Under the pieces are notes generated by a model. That model worked only from the letters and a program-made list of their open reading frames with translations. It was not told the origin of the DNA and made no database searches. Shown here in pieces: positions 47,770 to 60,592 of a stretch of 64,000 nt of DNA. The DNA comes from Sipunculus nudus (lineage: Eukaryota; Annelida; Sipuncula; Golfingiida; Sipunculidae), in NCBI GenBank assembly GCA_026874595.1, contig CM049321.1, forward strand, positions 60,479 to 124,478, read 5' to 3'. The position numbers and the translations under genes are program-made. Within the stretch, counting starts at the first letter, position 1, and the number at the start of each line of letters is the position of its first letter.

Positions 47770-48435
47770 TTAAATCTGATAATTTGAAAATATTTATGCT
47801 ACAGTTTCTATCTTTGTCAAATTTTGAGATACGGAGGTGTTCGACATTTCGTAACATATGACAAGATAAAACAGCAAGTCTTGCCAAATCTCGCACTATA
47901 TCTTGCCAAACGAGAAAAAAACGAGATTTCACGGAAATGCTGATAACTTCGCAACTTTTAGAGCTACACAGGTCTAGTTTTCGTCATTTTGGAACATATG
48001 ACCAGCCTGATATTAGAGAACTGCAAATCACGCTAAACGTCTCAAAATGTCTCGGCAAACAAGAAAAAAACGAGATTTCACAAAGATGCTTATAACACGG
48101 CGACTTTCTAAGCTAGACAGGTATAGTTTCTTGGCATTTTGTAACATGTGACAGCTTAACATTAGTAAAGCTTTACTTGACAGAACTGCAAATCACGGCA
48201 AATGCCTCACTTTATATTGTCAAATGTGAACAAGGGAGATTTCACAGAAATGTTTATAACTCAGCGAAATTTAAAGCTAGGCAGGTTTAGTTTTCAGTAT
48301 TCGGTAACATTTGGCAAGCTAGATATGACAAATCTACAAAACATCTCACTGTATCCTGTCAAACGAGAAGTAACAAGATATCATGGAAATGTTTTAACTT
48401 GGTCACTTTTACAGTAGAAAGGGTTACAGCTATTC
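47770..48435 (+). repeat. ~150-bp tandem repeat, four to five units
   Basis: AATGCTTATAAC-type landmarks lie near 47936, 48087, 48248 and 48387. Units share GACAAGATAAAACAGC-like, TCACTATATCTTG and GAGAAAAAAACGAGATTTCAC phrases with substitutions in about a fifth of positions. Confidence 0.75.
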
Positions 48436-49905
48436 AATATATGCATACCTACATGTTATTTATTTCAGCTGCCCCACATCATTCATACGACTGTTTCTAC
48501 ATCCCTTGCCTGTCTGTCTTTCTGTCTGTCCGTATTTTTTTCCATTCCCGGCAAGCGCGTGACCTCTGGTCATCTTGTTTGTTTTTCGGAATTTTCTGGC
48601 CACAATTTAGCCAAAATCACTTGAAACTTACAGGGATGATAGAAAACAAAATTTCGAGGTGACCTATTGTTTTTGCTTCATGTAGGTCAAAGGTCAAGGC
48701 CAACGTCATAAAAAACTCGAAATTTTATTTTCCACATAACTTGGTCAAAATTGTCGTATCAATCGCATTCTAACCTCAATGTGTTCATATTTCCATTCCC
48801 CATACCGTAGTATGATGAACCTTTGTTGACCTTGCGTCACCTTGTCAGTATGTATGTCTGCTCCTCTGTGTTGTTTATTCTTCAACACGCTTGATGTTCT
48901 GTCTGACATTCAGCACACTACAGGCCACTATTTTGCAGCAATCACCTTGAAAGCTACAGAGTTGATAAAATCCCAACATTTTTGTTAGCCCGTTGTTCTC
49001 TGATCAATATAAGTCAAAAGTCAATGTGAAGATAATTGAAAAACCTCAAAACGTTATTTTCCTCACAACTTGGTCAAAACGGCCGTTTTAACCTTTTCCT
49101 TGTTTTGTTTGTCTTTCAATTTCCCATATCTTGGTTTGACCAACCTTCGTTGACCTTGTGTCACCCTGTCAGTATGTCTGTTTGTTCCCCTGTTGTTGTA
49201 AACAATTATCATAGTCACATAAACTCATTATACTGATCTGTCTTTTTATTGACCTAACCAATTATTGCTTCAAATTTATGCTATTCGCCTTCCGGAAACA
49301 TTTCACACTATGGGTGTCTAATTTGTATGTTTGTCTGTGTGTCACTTTGTCAGTATGTCTGTCTGTTTGTCAGTAGTCCTCAATTTCGCCTGAGGAGTCC
49401 TACAACTAGCAGTCTTCAGGCCACAGCTTGGTAGGAATCCTTTTGACTCGACCTCCATCACATATCATTTTTTGGCGATATCTCCAAAACTGTACATCTG
49501 AATTACATAAACTCTAGCTTTATTTCTTCCCCTGGGTCTTATCAATAAGCTTGTCAAGTATCTTGCCTCAACCTTGTGTCACTTTGTCAGTATGTCTGTC
49601 TGTTTGTCAGTTGTCAACAATTTTGCGTGCTTGCTGTTTCTTGATACTTGACATTTAGCAATCTACAGTTTTGCAAGAATCACTTTGTAACTCTTGTCAT
49701 ATATCCTGAGTATATTTTCCATATAGTTCAAAGTTCACGGTCATCAAAATTGATAAGTATCTTATCTTCTTCATAACTTTGTTAATATTGGTTCTATCTC
49801 CACCAACTTTGGCCTATTTTCTTCCTCTTCGACATTGCTCATTCATTTGACTAACTTTACGTCATTTCCGGTAAGCGCTCAACTTCTGGTCGTCTAGATT
49901 GTCTG
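48436..49905 (+). repeat. Dispersed repeat mosaic
   Basis: End words CCCGGCAAGCGCGTGACCTC at 48546 and CCGGTAAGCGCTCAACTTC at 49867. CACTTTGTCAGTATGTCTG occurs at 49341 and 49579, and AGGTCAAAGGTCAAGG at 48684-48699. Same family as 34.3-35.5 and 40.4-42.5 kb. No protein is encoded. Confidence 0.75.
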
Positions 49906-50095
49906 TCTGTCTATCTGTCTGACTCTCCGTAAGTTTTACCCAAACACAAGTGGTCCAGTGGTTGATGAATATTATTACTTTTCTTTCTTAGTCAGTCTGT
50001 CCGTAAGTGTTATCCAAACACAAGTGGTCGAGTACTTGGTAAGTGTTATTACTGTTTCTTTCTTTGTCTGTCTGTCGTTGTTATTTATACTTTTT
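49906..50095. repeat. Degenerate ACTTGGTAAG minisatellite, short block
   Basis: Two to three modules with CAAACACAAGTGGTCGAGTA, CTTGGTAAGTGTTATTACTG and TCTGTCTGTCG, as at 45.2-46.8 kb. Confidence 0.75.
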
Positions 50096-53000
50096 GTTTT
50101 ATCTTTCACAACCGATACCAAGATACTACGTATTATTACCTCCCACATGTACCTGTAAATAAGAAGGGGTGTAAACAAAGATCCTTGGAGTTTGATTTGA
50201 GCGTCTTTAGCATCAATACAATTATCACGTCACTGCATTTTAAAAACTGTATGTAGTATTTCATTCTCAACCTTTTCTATCATTTTTATCCCATGTGTTG
50301 CTTTTAAGATTACTAGAAATTGTTTAAGTGCTTTTACATTAGCTCTTGATTTCCACTAGAGAAAATATATTTATAGTGCGCCCCTCGCATTTGTAGTATT
50401 TACGTATCGCCTAAAATGCCACCAACAACTGAACTCTTCTACTTTTGTTTGATTTTTGGAACACATGATCTTTCCAAGAGAATCTGCTCGAACGTGCTCT
50501 TCTATGTGTCTAGAATAAAGAAGAGTATATTAAGATAGGCGCTTAGTGGAACACATAGGATGGGATCCTAGCTCTCTGCCAAATAAAAAACTCCTCTCTG
50601 GCAGCATGGTTTCCATGTTTGACATGTTCCTTCCATCCAGGTATGTTTATGTTGTCGTATATACGTGCCCGTTTGGCTCTTGTTTGGCACACACGATCTG
50701 GTAGTTCTCATCGCTTCAAATAGAGTGTGGTACTGGGAAACTATATGAGACAGGTGTAGTTCATCTTTGCACTTAATGTTACGACATAGCGTGTGGTCAG
50801 ATAGTGCACACGAATAAAATCTTCAACACTTTTACAATATTGCGACAAAGCTATTTTGCCTGCTTTTCCCAAAGTCGGCCTGTTTAATGTATGTGCTTCT
50901 GTCCTAATCTCTACATAAGGAATCATTGGTGTATTGACAGTAAAACAGACTTGCAGATGATCTGATTGTCATGAGTGCTCATGCAGTGGTACAAGCATGA
51001 AGTGGTTCCCCATGCTTCACTAATATACGTGAACGCATTTTTCAGCAATATTTAATCTGAGAAATATAACCATAGTCCTCTTGCATATGTTGTAAAGGGG
51101 GGAACAGCGAACCACTTTTTTTATCTCTGCATTATAGTCACGGATAATATACACGACGGATGAACGGCATACATTCTGAACAAATACATTTATTTTTTCG
51201 AGACCTCTATTATATAAATCGATATTTTCATGTGACTCATATTGTTTTGCCTTCTATGACCAGTTATACAACACATGCCACCTTAATTCGAGTGGGAGCA
51301 TTTTTACATACCGACCCAGCGATTTATACCATAAAATTGCCACTCCGCAACGAGGGTGTCTTGGCCGCGTTCCTTCCCCAGCATCCATGGGAGATTCGCC
51401 GATCCCCCTAAAATCATCATGAACAATATTTCATTTATACAGCTCATGTTTATATAACTAATGTTCTTATATACGAAGCAGTATTTTACACATAGTATAA
51501 GCTTACAGACTGAAGATATAAAGCACCCGTAGTTAAATGAACAACATGGGTTTGAGATATTATTTATACAAATTCAGGGACTACGACAGTATCTACTCCG
51601 TATTCATTATAACTTTTACATTTATTACTTATAAACCTTTCTAGGATATAAATATATATATATCCAGTATATGCATATAAGCAGGGCCATCTTAACAGCA
51701 TTATTGGCGCCTGGACGAAGAAATTTGCTGGGATAACCCCCCCCCAACACACACACACACACACCGCCAGCAAACTAAGAAACTTTCCCACAAAGCATTT
51801 ATGTGTAACCATCGTTTCACCCAAACTTGTACCTTATGCAATTTTCAAGCCCGTACGTAACAGCCGCGATTGTGTAAAAACTTAAAGATCAGGGAACGCT
51901 AGCTGCACAATAAGTCAGATTTTTCAATAATGTTTTTAAAACAACAGTGTAATTAAATCAGCCCGACTCTACCTCTCTACAGGTCACAAATGGGCGAGGT
52001 GCGCGATTAACACTATTTCAGTGGGTCCAGCTCTACTTCATGAAACGTCATCTATACCAACAGCCATAAAGACTGAATAAATTATCAATACGTATAAGCG
52101 TATGGTAGCATCAACAGACAAATCAATATTACACCAAAGTTATTAAATTTTAAGTTAGCGAAAAAAAAACGCCAGATAGGGACAATGGCTAATTTTCTAT
52201 AGCACACGTTCAGTAACTGAGTTTTCATTTACCAAAATATAAACTTCAAATTCCAATAAGTTCTTTCCAGTCATTACTTTAACTGATTTTTCAGAAAGGC
52301 TTATATCAAAGTCGTTTATGAATACTAAGCATTCGAGACTCACTTGAATTCGTTCGGAATATATTTAACACAGAGTTGCTTAAGCTTATGAAGGCGAGAC
52401 CATTATTTTAAATGCCTAATTTTTAAAAACTATATGCACCTTTACTTCTAAATAATCGGTGCTTGGTAAGATATGTTTACATGTATTTATATTCCTTATG
52501 CCTTCGAAAAATGGTTTTGACGGGGTTGTTTTGTGACTGTCTTCCACTGAATGCCAGTCTATTGTACATTTATAACGAAGGGAATGCTAATTTTTTTTAA
52601 CTTTCCGTGTCTAACAATTTTAGATTTTTAAATATCATTGTTTGATATATTTGTAAAAGACAAAAAATTATCGCCTGAGAGAGACGAGAGAGAGAGAGAG
52701 TTGTTGGGGTTCAGATTTCTATTGTGTATTGCTGTTTGGATGGGGATTTGTAGGATCCCACAAAATTGAAGGAACTCCATGTACCCACTAGTCTGGAACA
52801 ATATAAAGATGGTCAAGGTCAAAGTAGCATATTTCTTTGTAGCCCATGCACTGTTCATTGAGAAACTCTCATATACATACAAGAGAAATACTGTACTGGA
52901 ATATTAGTCAATCATTACGTACCGATCGTCCGGCTACATCAAACTTTCAAAGATGACCAGGAATCAAGTAAAATTTTACATAATGAATGTCAGGTGTCAG

Positions 53001-53900
53001 TCTGAATTTCCCTGATTTTCTACATTTGTTCTTTCAAACTTATTATAGTCACATATAAAAAATGTCAGTGAAATATTTAAAGACCATGTCGATGTAAGAT
53101 GACGTATGGATATCAAGCAAAATGTTTAGATTCTGACGGTTTTGATATTTGTTTTGCTAACCGGACGTTTAGACAGAATCTGACCAAGACCCATCTTTAC
53201 AGCTCTGCATGACTGAAAGTCAATTGAGTTAAAAGATAGTAAAAAGTATGTATCCAAACCAAACAGTCATGTACAATTGTCTTTGGATGGTGTAATTTGG
53301 AATTGTCATTCATAAAAGAAATGAGAGTACACACATAGTTTTATGTTTCTTCGAATCGAAACTGACTGTTAATCACCTCTACTCGCCTATGTGACGCGTA
53401 TACCTTCTTATCAGAAAGCATCTACTTCCTATATTATATCAGTTATTTTAAGATTATAAAGTTAACTATAAATCTTCATTCCAAGGAATCTGTATTCTAA
53501 GGTACCTGCTGTTGGATGATTCCCAACCCGTGTTTGCATTCACTTATTCGGCCCATATTTCCAAGTTCATTCCTGCATAAGTGACTTTACATTTCTGATT
53601 ATTATTTGATGACGTTCCTGAATCCGGATCATGTGCTGGCATGACGAGAAACTGTCCTTTACAGGATTGGACCCGCTTTTGGGCCTTCTCATACCAGCAC
53701 TTTGCATATGATACTAATGGGATTTTTATGGCACTGTTGACAAGTGGCCAAGTGGATAGGGGATATGGCATCCGGTACCGGGACTACTTTCTCTGCTGGG
53801 CAGCTTTATCAAACGCTGAAGTGGCAAGCAGGGTTAACAGGTGTAGGATGTCACTGACCCCCTGTTACAGCAGTTAAAATGTATTGTTGAGTTGCTGTGA
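50096..53900. other. Intergenic DNA, no supported gene
   Basis: Ordinary mixed-composition DNA. Low-complexity spots are a C run with CACACA at 51738-51764 and GA repeats at 52676-52700. Short frames (51160, 51564, 53544, 53641) have no domain, signal peptide or splice support. Confidence 0.45.
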
Positions 53901-55999
53901 CACACAGTTTGTAAGAATTAGAGCTCTTGGTATCACCTATGTAAGGCTGCATACTCAGCTAAGAGCAGGGCAAGATGATCAAGCTCCTGTATATCTCAGG
54001 ATCTCATATATCTTGAGCCTAGTATATATTTTTCACTAAGTAAAATATTCCAAATAATATATTTATAAGAATTGAAAGACAATTTAATCAGGAATCCGAA
54101 CATTCAAGTTTTATGTATATTTTTTTCGTAAGGAACTAAAAGATAATTAAGATGAGTCAACAGCACATGTGACTGCTTCTGTGTTGTGGTCTCTGAACAT
54201 AAACAACATCCTTGAAATTATGGAAACAAATAACATGTACGGCACTGCAGCTGCATATATAACAGGCTAAACATAACCTTGGGAGGCCTGACTGCAACAA
54301 CCATAATGACAGTAAAAGTACCAAACCATTAAATTTTATATAATTTTTTGTTCAATATGGTACAAAACACATGTAACTTACAGAAATATGGAAAGCAAGA
54401 TACACTGACCAGCATGGTACTATTCATGTTAGACTGAACAGGTTGACAAATTGGTCAGGTCTTGGGACAAACAAATAATATACATGTATATGAAAGAGGT
54501 GTAGCCTGTTGTCAAAGCCCCCCATTGGGGAACAACCTTGTTGCTGGGCATCAGACCCTGGACTGAGGTGTAAATGATATAACAATGAGTGAGTTGGGAG
54601 CTGTGGCATGCAGGCCATTAAACATGTTCACCAGCATTGTTACTTATGTATAACCTCCACAGTTTATATGAGGGCAATATTTCTACATAAACAACTTTTA
54701 GTATTTTGCATTAATCTTGATTTCCAAAGATAACATATTTACATATAATACGTCTAATCATAAAATATGACTGCGACTTTGTTAGTCAGCAAAATCACAA
54801 AAATTACAGGTCTTTTTTAATGAAAGCACTGTTACTAACTGATATGGTTTATTGATTGTACAGATTACGAAATGACTGCAAACAATATATTTGTTTGGAA
54901 TATTAAAACATTGTGGAGGGCAGAGGTGTTAGCGGCAAGCCACATATATTAAATGTAACAGTGGTGACCTCACATCATGATAATGTATGCTGATTTCATG
55001 CTTATACATCATTGTATCCAGGCAGATTAGGATTTTAAAGTCCATCTGGTTAACAAGACACACACACACAATTAGATCTCAGATTTGACTCTTTCACATT
55101 CAGAAAGACAAACATGTTGTTTTGGATATTCTTTTATTTCCATAGTTTTATTTCATGAAATTACATGAAATACAGATATTTAAAAAAAATGATGGTAAGC
55201 ATGTAAGTAATCTTCCTCTTATATCAATACAAATCTGTATATTAAGACAAGTTGTAAAAGACATAGTGGATATTGCTCTATTTTCATTGGTAAATCTTTG
55301 TTAAAAAGGGAGACATAGAAACACTTCATGCACAGCTTAATGAGTACAGAGAAGCAGGCAACAATTAAATACATGAGAAACTAGATGATTTTGCATTTGT
55401 AAACAAATACATGAAGCACCCCATGTGGCACACATTCTTTCCGGACAGAGGCATTAATTCCTCAACCATCCGACCTTCCCAATCACAACTACCACCCACT
55501 CCCTATCATACACCCGCCACCCTCTCCCTCTCACAATCATCTAGTGGGACTAAACCTTAATGTTACTTAATTGTTCAACAAAGATATTTCAATATATGTA
55601 CATTTCCTCAGCATTGATCCCTGCTATTCTTCAACATTAATTTTATTCCTCTTTATCAGGCCAACAGAGTGACAACTGTTTTAACAAATTAAAAAATGAT
55701 TAAACATTCTTATTTCAAGGGGGGGGGGCATTAGTGAGACCAGTTGAACCTTTATGTCACTGAATTGTGCAACAGTCCATAATAAAAGAGACAAAAACAG
55801 CCCATTTAAAAAGAAACATTGTGCATTTTATTAATTATCAAAAACTATTTTTTTTTCTGATAAAAAGATTATTTTCATATAAATGTACATGTGTATACAT
55901 GAGTATATGTATATATGCAAAGATACACGTATGTATAAATATATATACACAAACATACACACCTGTATATATAATATATTTATATGCACATATATATAT
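53901..55999. other. Intergenic DNA, no supported gene
   Basis: AT-rich. A CA run lies at 55061-55070, a pyrimidine-rich stretch at 55460-55540, a G run at 55721-55729 and TATA/GTGT repeats at 55905-56025. No gene is seen. Confidence 0.45.
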
Positions 56000-56430
56000 G
56001 TGTGTGTTTATGTGTGTGTAACTCTCTCTATCTATACACTCTCTCTCTATCTATATATATAGTCATCTCCGAGAAAAAATTCAACAAGCCTATTTAGCAC
56101 ATAAATTAATCCAGGAACTGCAGAAAAGCCAACAGTGAACTGCAAAGAAATAACAATGCCCCCATTATATCTAAATTAGAATTGTAAGTACTGTATATTC
56201 AGCCCACACATGCATATGTACGGGCTCTTCTTATGTATTAAAGTATATATGCATATATATAAATATATATGTGTGTTTTTATGCTTGTGTATCTCTCTAT
56301 ATCTACACTCTCCCTCCCCCCCCTCTCTCTCTCTATATATATAGAATAATCTCTAAGATGAATATTAACTAGGCGATTTCAACAAATTGACAAGCCTATT
56401 TAGCACATAAATTTATCCAGGAACTGGGCT
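56000..56430 (+). repeat. Tandem pair with CT microsatellites
   Basis: GTGTGT, CTCTCTCTATCTATA and then ACAAGCCTATTTAGCACATAAATTAATCCAGGAACTG end near 56119. The same order recurs at about 56270-56424 with CCCTCCCCCCC added. This is a diverged duplication of about 300-bp spacing. Confidence 0.7.
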
Positions 56431-57220
56431 CTTCTTATGTATTTAAAGTAATATGGTTATATTCAAAATTGACAGTTATTATCATACATAGAATAATAAA
56501 AGAAATAATTATTACTGAATGATTTTCCTTTAATCAAAATGAAAAATCCAGCTCTGATTTTTGTAGAAAATTGACTTAGAGAAAATCACATTCTCACAGA
56601 CACAAACCCATGAATAGTCCTGATATAAAAGCCTATTCAAATGGCTTACCTCCAAACATAATGCATCAGACCTCGCAACACAATGCATCGCAATATAATG
56701 GAGCCAGTGGATTTAAACAATGCTGCCCAGATGCTAACAATGGCCAAGTGCAAAAATGGCTCCAAATATTAAATATGTAAAATGACCTTGAAGATCAAAG
56801 TCAAGGTCACCGATTTTAGAATATGTCGTAGAAATTGTTGATGGCAATGTGTGTAATGATTTTGAAGAAAATATATGAAGTACTTGAGCAGTTAGCTAAA
56901 TCACCAAAGATCACAAAAACAAGTCCACATAATATTAAAAAATGCCAGGTCAAGGTCACCCAAAAGTTGATGCGTTTGAGCAAGTCATAAGGCGATGCTT
57001 TTGACAAAGTAGTAAGCAAATCAAATGAAAACTTTGGCTGTTATTGCGCTAACGGGCAAGTAAGGGTGATATTCCATGTATCAGCTGACAACGAATGTCA
57101 GAATTACAACTAAAATTTGATAAGTGGCATCATTTCTGAGATATAAGCCTCTAGATGCGCATGCCCTTCCAGTAAAAAAATAAGCCTCACTATGGGGCAC
57201 TGAATTACATTTGTTTACAC
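56431..57220. other. Intergenic DNA with a dispersed-repeat fragment
   Basis: 56780-57020 contains AAAGTCAAGGTCACC and CAGGTCAAGGTCACCC and resembles the mollusc-type dispersed repeats. No coding region is seen. Confidence 0.4.
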
Positions 57221-57300
57221 TAGGGTTGTAACAATACATTATCTCACGATACATTTTGCGATACTTTTCTCAAGATGAGATACATGATACAACACAAAGA
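57221..57300 (+). repeat. hAT-like element end (tentative)
   Basis: TAGGGTTGTAACAATACATT, then CTCACGATACATTTTGCGATAC and GAGATACATGATAC resemble, from recall, the ends of non-autonomous hAT elements in animals. No matching opposite end was found nearby. Confidence 0.25.
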
Positions 57301-57680
57301 AGACATTCCTAGTAAATGATTCCCCTATTATAATATATAATTTAACTTTCGTTTAATTCATTTGCAAACTATAAATAAAATATACATGCATTTAGAAAAA
57401 GTTAGCCAATCACACTAAGTTATCAGGGATATGCATCACATTGAAATTGTTACAACGGTATAACAATGAGCAACACTGTAAAATTGGCAAGGTATATGGA
57501 TACCCAAAAGACAGCAACTATTAGACAGATCTGATGAATGGTCTGGCCAATCACACAGTCCTTAGCAAAAGAGGTTTTGCTGTGGGTAGAAAAATTTAAT
57601 TGGAAGATTTCGCGTATTGACCATAGAAACAGAACGAAGGACAAACTCAGTCTAGTATGCACAATCCCCCCTTCCCTGGT

Positions 57681-57719
<39 letters not shown>

Positions 57720-57887
57720 CCATAGTGATCATTATTTACCCTATTTTCTGTTACCCTTTTTTTCCAAGGAAGAGGTGACATATCTGTAATGAGGATTTTC
57801 TACAGAGTTGTAAGTCTTAAGTTCTGCTAATTTCTTAGCTCGCCTTAACTTTTCATGCCTTGAGTTCAACCACATTTGGTTGTATTT
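57301..57887. other. 3' flank of the minus-strand composite gene
   Basis: AT-rich, with a TA run at 57685-57718. No further coding sequence of the composite gene is visible past its stop at 57888. Confidence 0.4.
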
Positions 57888-58458
57888 TTATTTTTTTGCC
57901 TGTGATAGAGATTTGAATTGTTTAGTAAATTTACCAAATATCTCTGCACTTTTTTCAAATGAAGTTGGATTTGCACGGACATATTCTCTGCGTTTTAAGG
58001 TAGCAAAATGAACTGCAGCATTTTTAGCTACTTTTAATGGTTTTTCTTTTGGCAGTTTACTTTTTTCTTGGCCCCTTTAGTAATGTTCTCATTTGAACAG
58101 TTCTTAGAAAATGAATTTGATGTAATGTTGGTTGCAAGGTCACTTTTTTCTGAAGAAGGACAAGATTTTCTGGATGATAAATATCATATGGTTTTAATCT
58201 GTCAGCCTCTATAGATTCATATAAAAAATGGTACGTTACAATATAGTAATTCCTGCGAATTGCATCTTTGATCAGACTTGGGACCTTTTGTCCTGCACGA
58301 TATGACATATTGGTTAACACAATATACTTCTTGGTGGAACGGTCTTTTGATATTCCAGGTACATTTTGTCTGACCTTGCCACCATGATCTTCAATTAACT
58401 TAATTATATCAGTTTGGTTCATTTTTTTGCCATTGAATTTTGGCACATTCCCACTCAA
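57888..58458 (-). pseudogene. BRCT domain with Lys-rich C-terminal tail
   Basis: From 58458 the frame reads GNVPKFNGKKMNQTDIIK, then LIEDHGGKVRQNV, KYIVLTNM, the helix IKDAIRRNYYIVTYHFLYES and IEADRLKPYDIY. This is the BRCT pattern: a first strand, helix 1 with HGG, a central KYIVL strand, and HFLYES in place of the usual W-x-x-x-C/S helix. BRCT domains bind phosphopeptides or DNA ends in repair proteins and occur in NAD-dependent ligases, PARP1 and REV1. After the domain, single-base shifts near 58159 and in the A6 run at 58061-58066 lead into a polar linker (PSSEKSDLATNITSNSF) and a basic tail (EKSKLPKEKPLKVAKNAAVH, LKRREYVRANPTSFEKS) ending at TAA 57888. It belongs to the same protein as the core upstream, joined across a T7 run at 58463-58469. 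Confidence 0.65.
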
Positions 58459-60118
58459 TATGAAAAAAATTTACCACAGAAAAGTTTTCCTGGTTTACTC
58501 TTATTTGATAAACCAATTTCAGATGCTAATTTTGAAAGAAGGGGTAAATTTGGTTTTCTGAAATCATCAATAACAGGATTTTCATTAAAACCCAGTTTTC
58601 TCATGTTGGCTTTAACCAAAAACATGCGAACATACTTTTGAACTTTAAATGCAATTACATGTTTCTTAACATAAATTTTAAACTCTTTAATGCTACAGTA
58701 TCTTCACCGTTACATATTTCATATGTCAGCCTTCTCCATAAGGAATTGAATTGTGCAAAAATGGGATCAAAATATTTTTTCTCTCCGTGCCGTGTGGTGT
58801 GCTGATAATAAAAACAATTACGAGAATAATTGCTGTGTTCTCCTCCTTCTGTAGAAAATCGGCACAATGGTATATTTTTCAAGTTGTTCATAAAATGCAA
58901 TCCATAATCAATAAACTTAATCATGCATGGGGTAATATTTTGCCAGTTGTACCTGATGCACATCAGCTGGTACAATCGCTCAGCATGGAACTTGAAATCT
59001 TGTTTCTGTTTTTCAGAATATCCCCAAGTATAGTCAGATGCTTTTAGGGATCCATCCATGTCATTTTCAAGATTCTGAGAATGCTCAGGTTCCTTCTGTA
59101 AAATTCTAAACATTTCATATAAACTTTCCCAAATCATGGACACACACATGAATTCTGTAAGATTGTTGTCTAATTGTAAATAAACTAAAATATTTTCTGG
59201 CAAACTGATTGTCATTTTGGCATCTGGTATAACATTATATAAAACATGGGGATACTCCGATTCTTTTCCCTTTGGAACAGGACTCATCTTTGTAATGGCA
59301 CCATCTTTGTTCAATGAAATTTTTTCTGGTTTCCCATCTTTATCTAACGGTATACGAAAATGGCCTTGTTTTACTCCTCGTAAATTTATGTTAGCTTGCA
59401 TGTTTTTTAGTAGATCCTCAGAACTCGTAGAACCTGATACCTGGCAAGATTTACTGGCAAGTGATAAAATATCCTCTACAACTAACGAAACAAGTTTTTC
59501 AGTGCATCTTGCTAACCAGTGAAGAATACATGGAACTATGTGATCCAGTGGCATTGATGTTATCAATGATTCTGGATGATTACGATCAATGGAGACATTC
59601 AGATCTGTACGAAGACCATTTTCTGCTACAACCTTCTTGAAATCCTTGTTACACTCATGGTAAATGTTCCACTCTGTCTCGTGTAAAGGACCTTAAACAT
59701 TAGAGCCATCAAGGATGCTTTGCAAGAACATTTCATCTCCACCCAGATAGAATGTGATATGGGGGTTTCCTTGTAGTAACCTTTCAATGAAATTATTTTT
59801 ACTAAGGTTTTCTTCTAAATTATCCCTAGAATCACTTTCATAGAATAAAACAAATGGATAAATCTCTTTTGGATTTTGATATGACAAGCCTTGTTGAAGA
59901 ATTTCATTATTCAAGAAAGATATGCCTATGTATGTAAGGTGACGGCCACCAACTTTTGCTGCATCCCCTTGAATTTTTGCCAGGATCTCTTTCTCCAAGA
60001 AAGGGTATCTATATAATAAAACATCCACCAGACGATTTGGATCAATGAACCAGCCAGTAGCTGTTCTTTTAGGCCTAAATACTGCTAAAAACTCTATTGA
60101 GAGTTTCCTTGAAACTTA
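58455..60118 (-). pseudogene. Probable DDE/D transposase core with two in-frame stops
   Basis: After a TAA at 60116-60118 the same frame goes on: LSIEFLAVFRPKRTATGWFI, DPNRLVDVLLYRYPFLE, then AKIQGDAAKVGGRHLTYIGI and SFLNN. That is a strand with Asp followed by a second strand, as in RNase-H-fold transposases. FYLGGDEMFLQSILDGS supplies a second Asp at a strand end. A second in-frame TAA (59693-59695) follows, then GPLHETEWNIYHEC and DHIVPCILHWLARCTEKLVS. A long insertion precedes YGLHFMNN and RFSTEGGEHSNYSRNCFYYQ, with a candidate third acidic residue (Glu) and His. After an A-run shift near 58662 the frame runs KHVIAFKVQKYVRMF to 58455. The DDE assignment is my structural reading, not a match to a named family. 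Confidence 0.5.
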
Positions 60119-60592
60119 AGCTTCTTCTGCCCTTGACGGCAAAATATCTGGAATTAGTTTTCTGATCTGATTCATTAATCTGGTGCCACTGCAGTTGTCT
60201 CGTACATGTATTATATCTTCTGAAGATACTGGATTCAGGGTTTTAAAAACAGAAGTTATAGTGTCTCTTACTATCTTAGCTCCCTTCTTAGACTTGTCAC
60301 TTGCCCTTAATAACATTTTCACAAGATCATCCTTTGTTAATAGTATATTTTCTCCTTTTCTAGTAGCACTGATCATTGTCGAGACAGCATTAAGAAAATT
60401 CTCTTTCTTTCCATCCATTTCCTTATTAATAAATTCATGTATTGGTTGTTTGCCATTGTTATTGGTTGGTGTTTCTGTATTAGTGTAATTCAAAAATTGT
60501 TTCACTGTTACTTGTTCTATTGCTGTCAAAAGGGATCCCAAAAAAGTAACTTTACGATTTGCTGTCATCATCCTAGTTGGAATACTTGTCAA
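60116..60592 (-). pseudogene. Helical linker segment, function unknown
   Basis: About 155 residues from MMTANRKVTFLGSLLTAIEQ, mostly predicted helix with a polar Asn/Thr-rich patch (NYTNTETPTNNNGKQ), then LTKDDLVKMLLRAS and KIVRDTITSVFKTL, ending PSRAEEA before TAA. It overlaps the preceding segment's stop (TAG then GATGATG), so it could start its own protein at ATG 60583 or continue after an indel. No domain is recognised. Confidence 0.4.

Noticed and set aside
59693-60118. Alternative genetic code with TAA as sense in the transposase-like core
   Set aside because: Only two cases occur, in a region with many other lesions, while TAA acts as an ordinary stop elsewhere (62629, 57888). Nonsense mutation is simpler.
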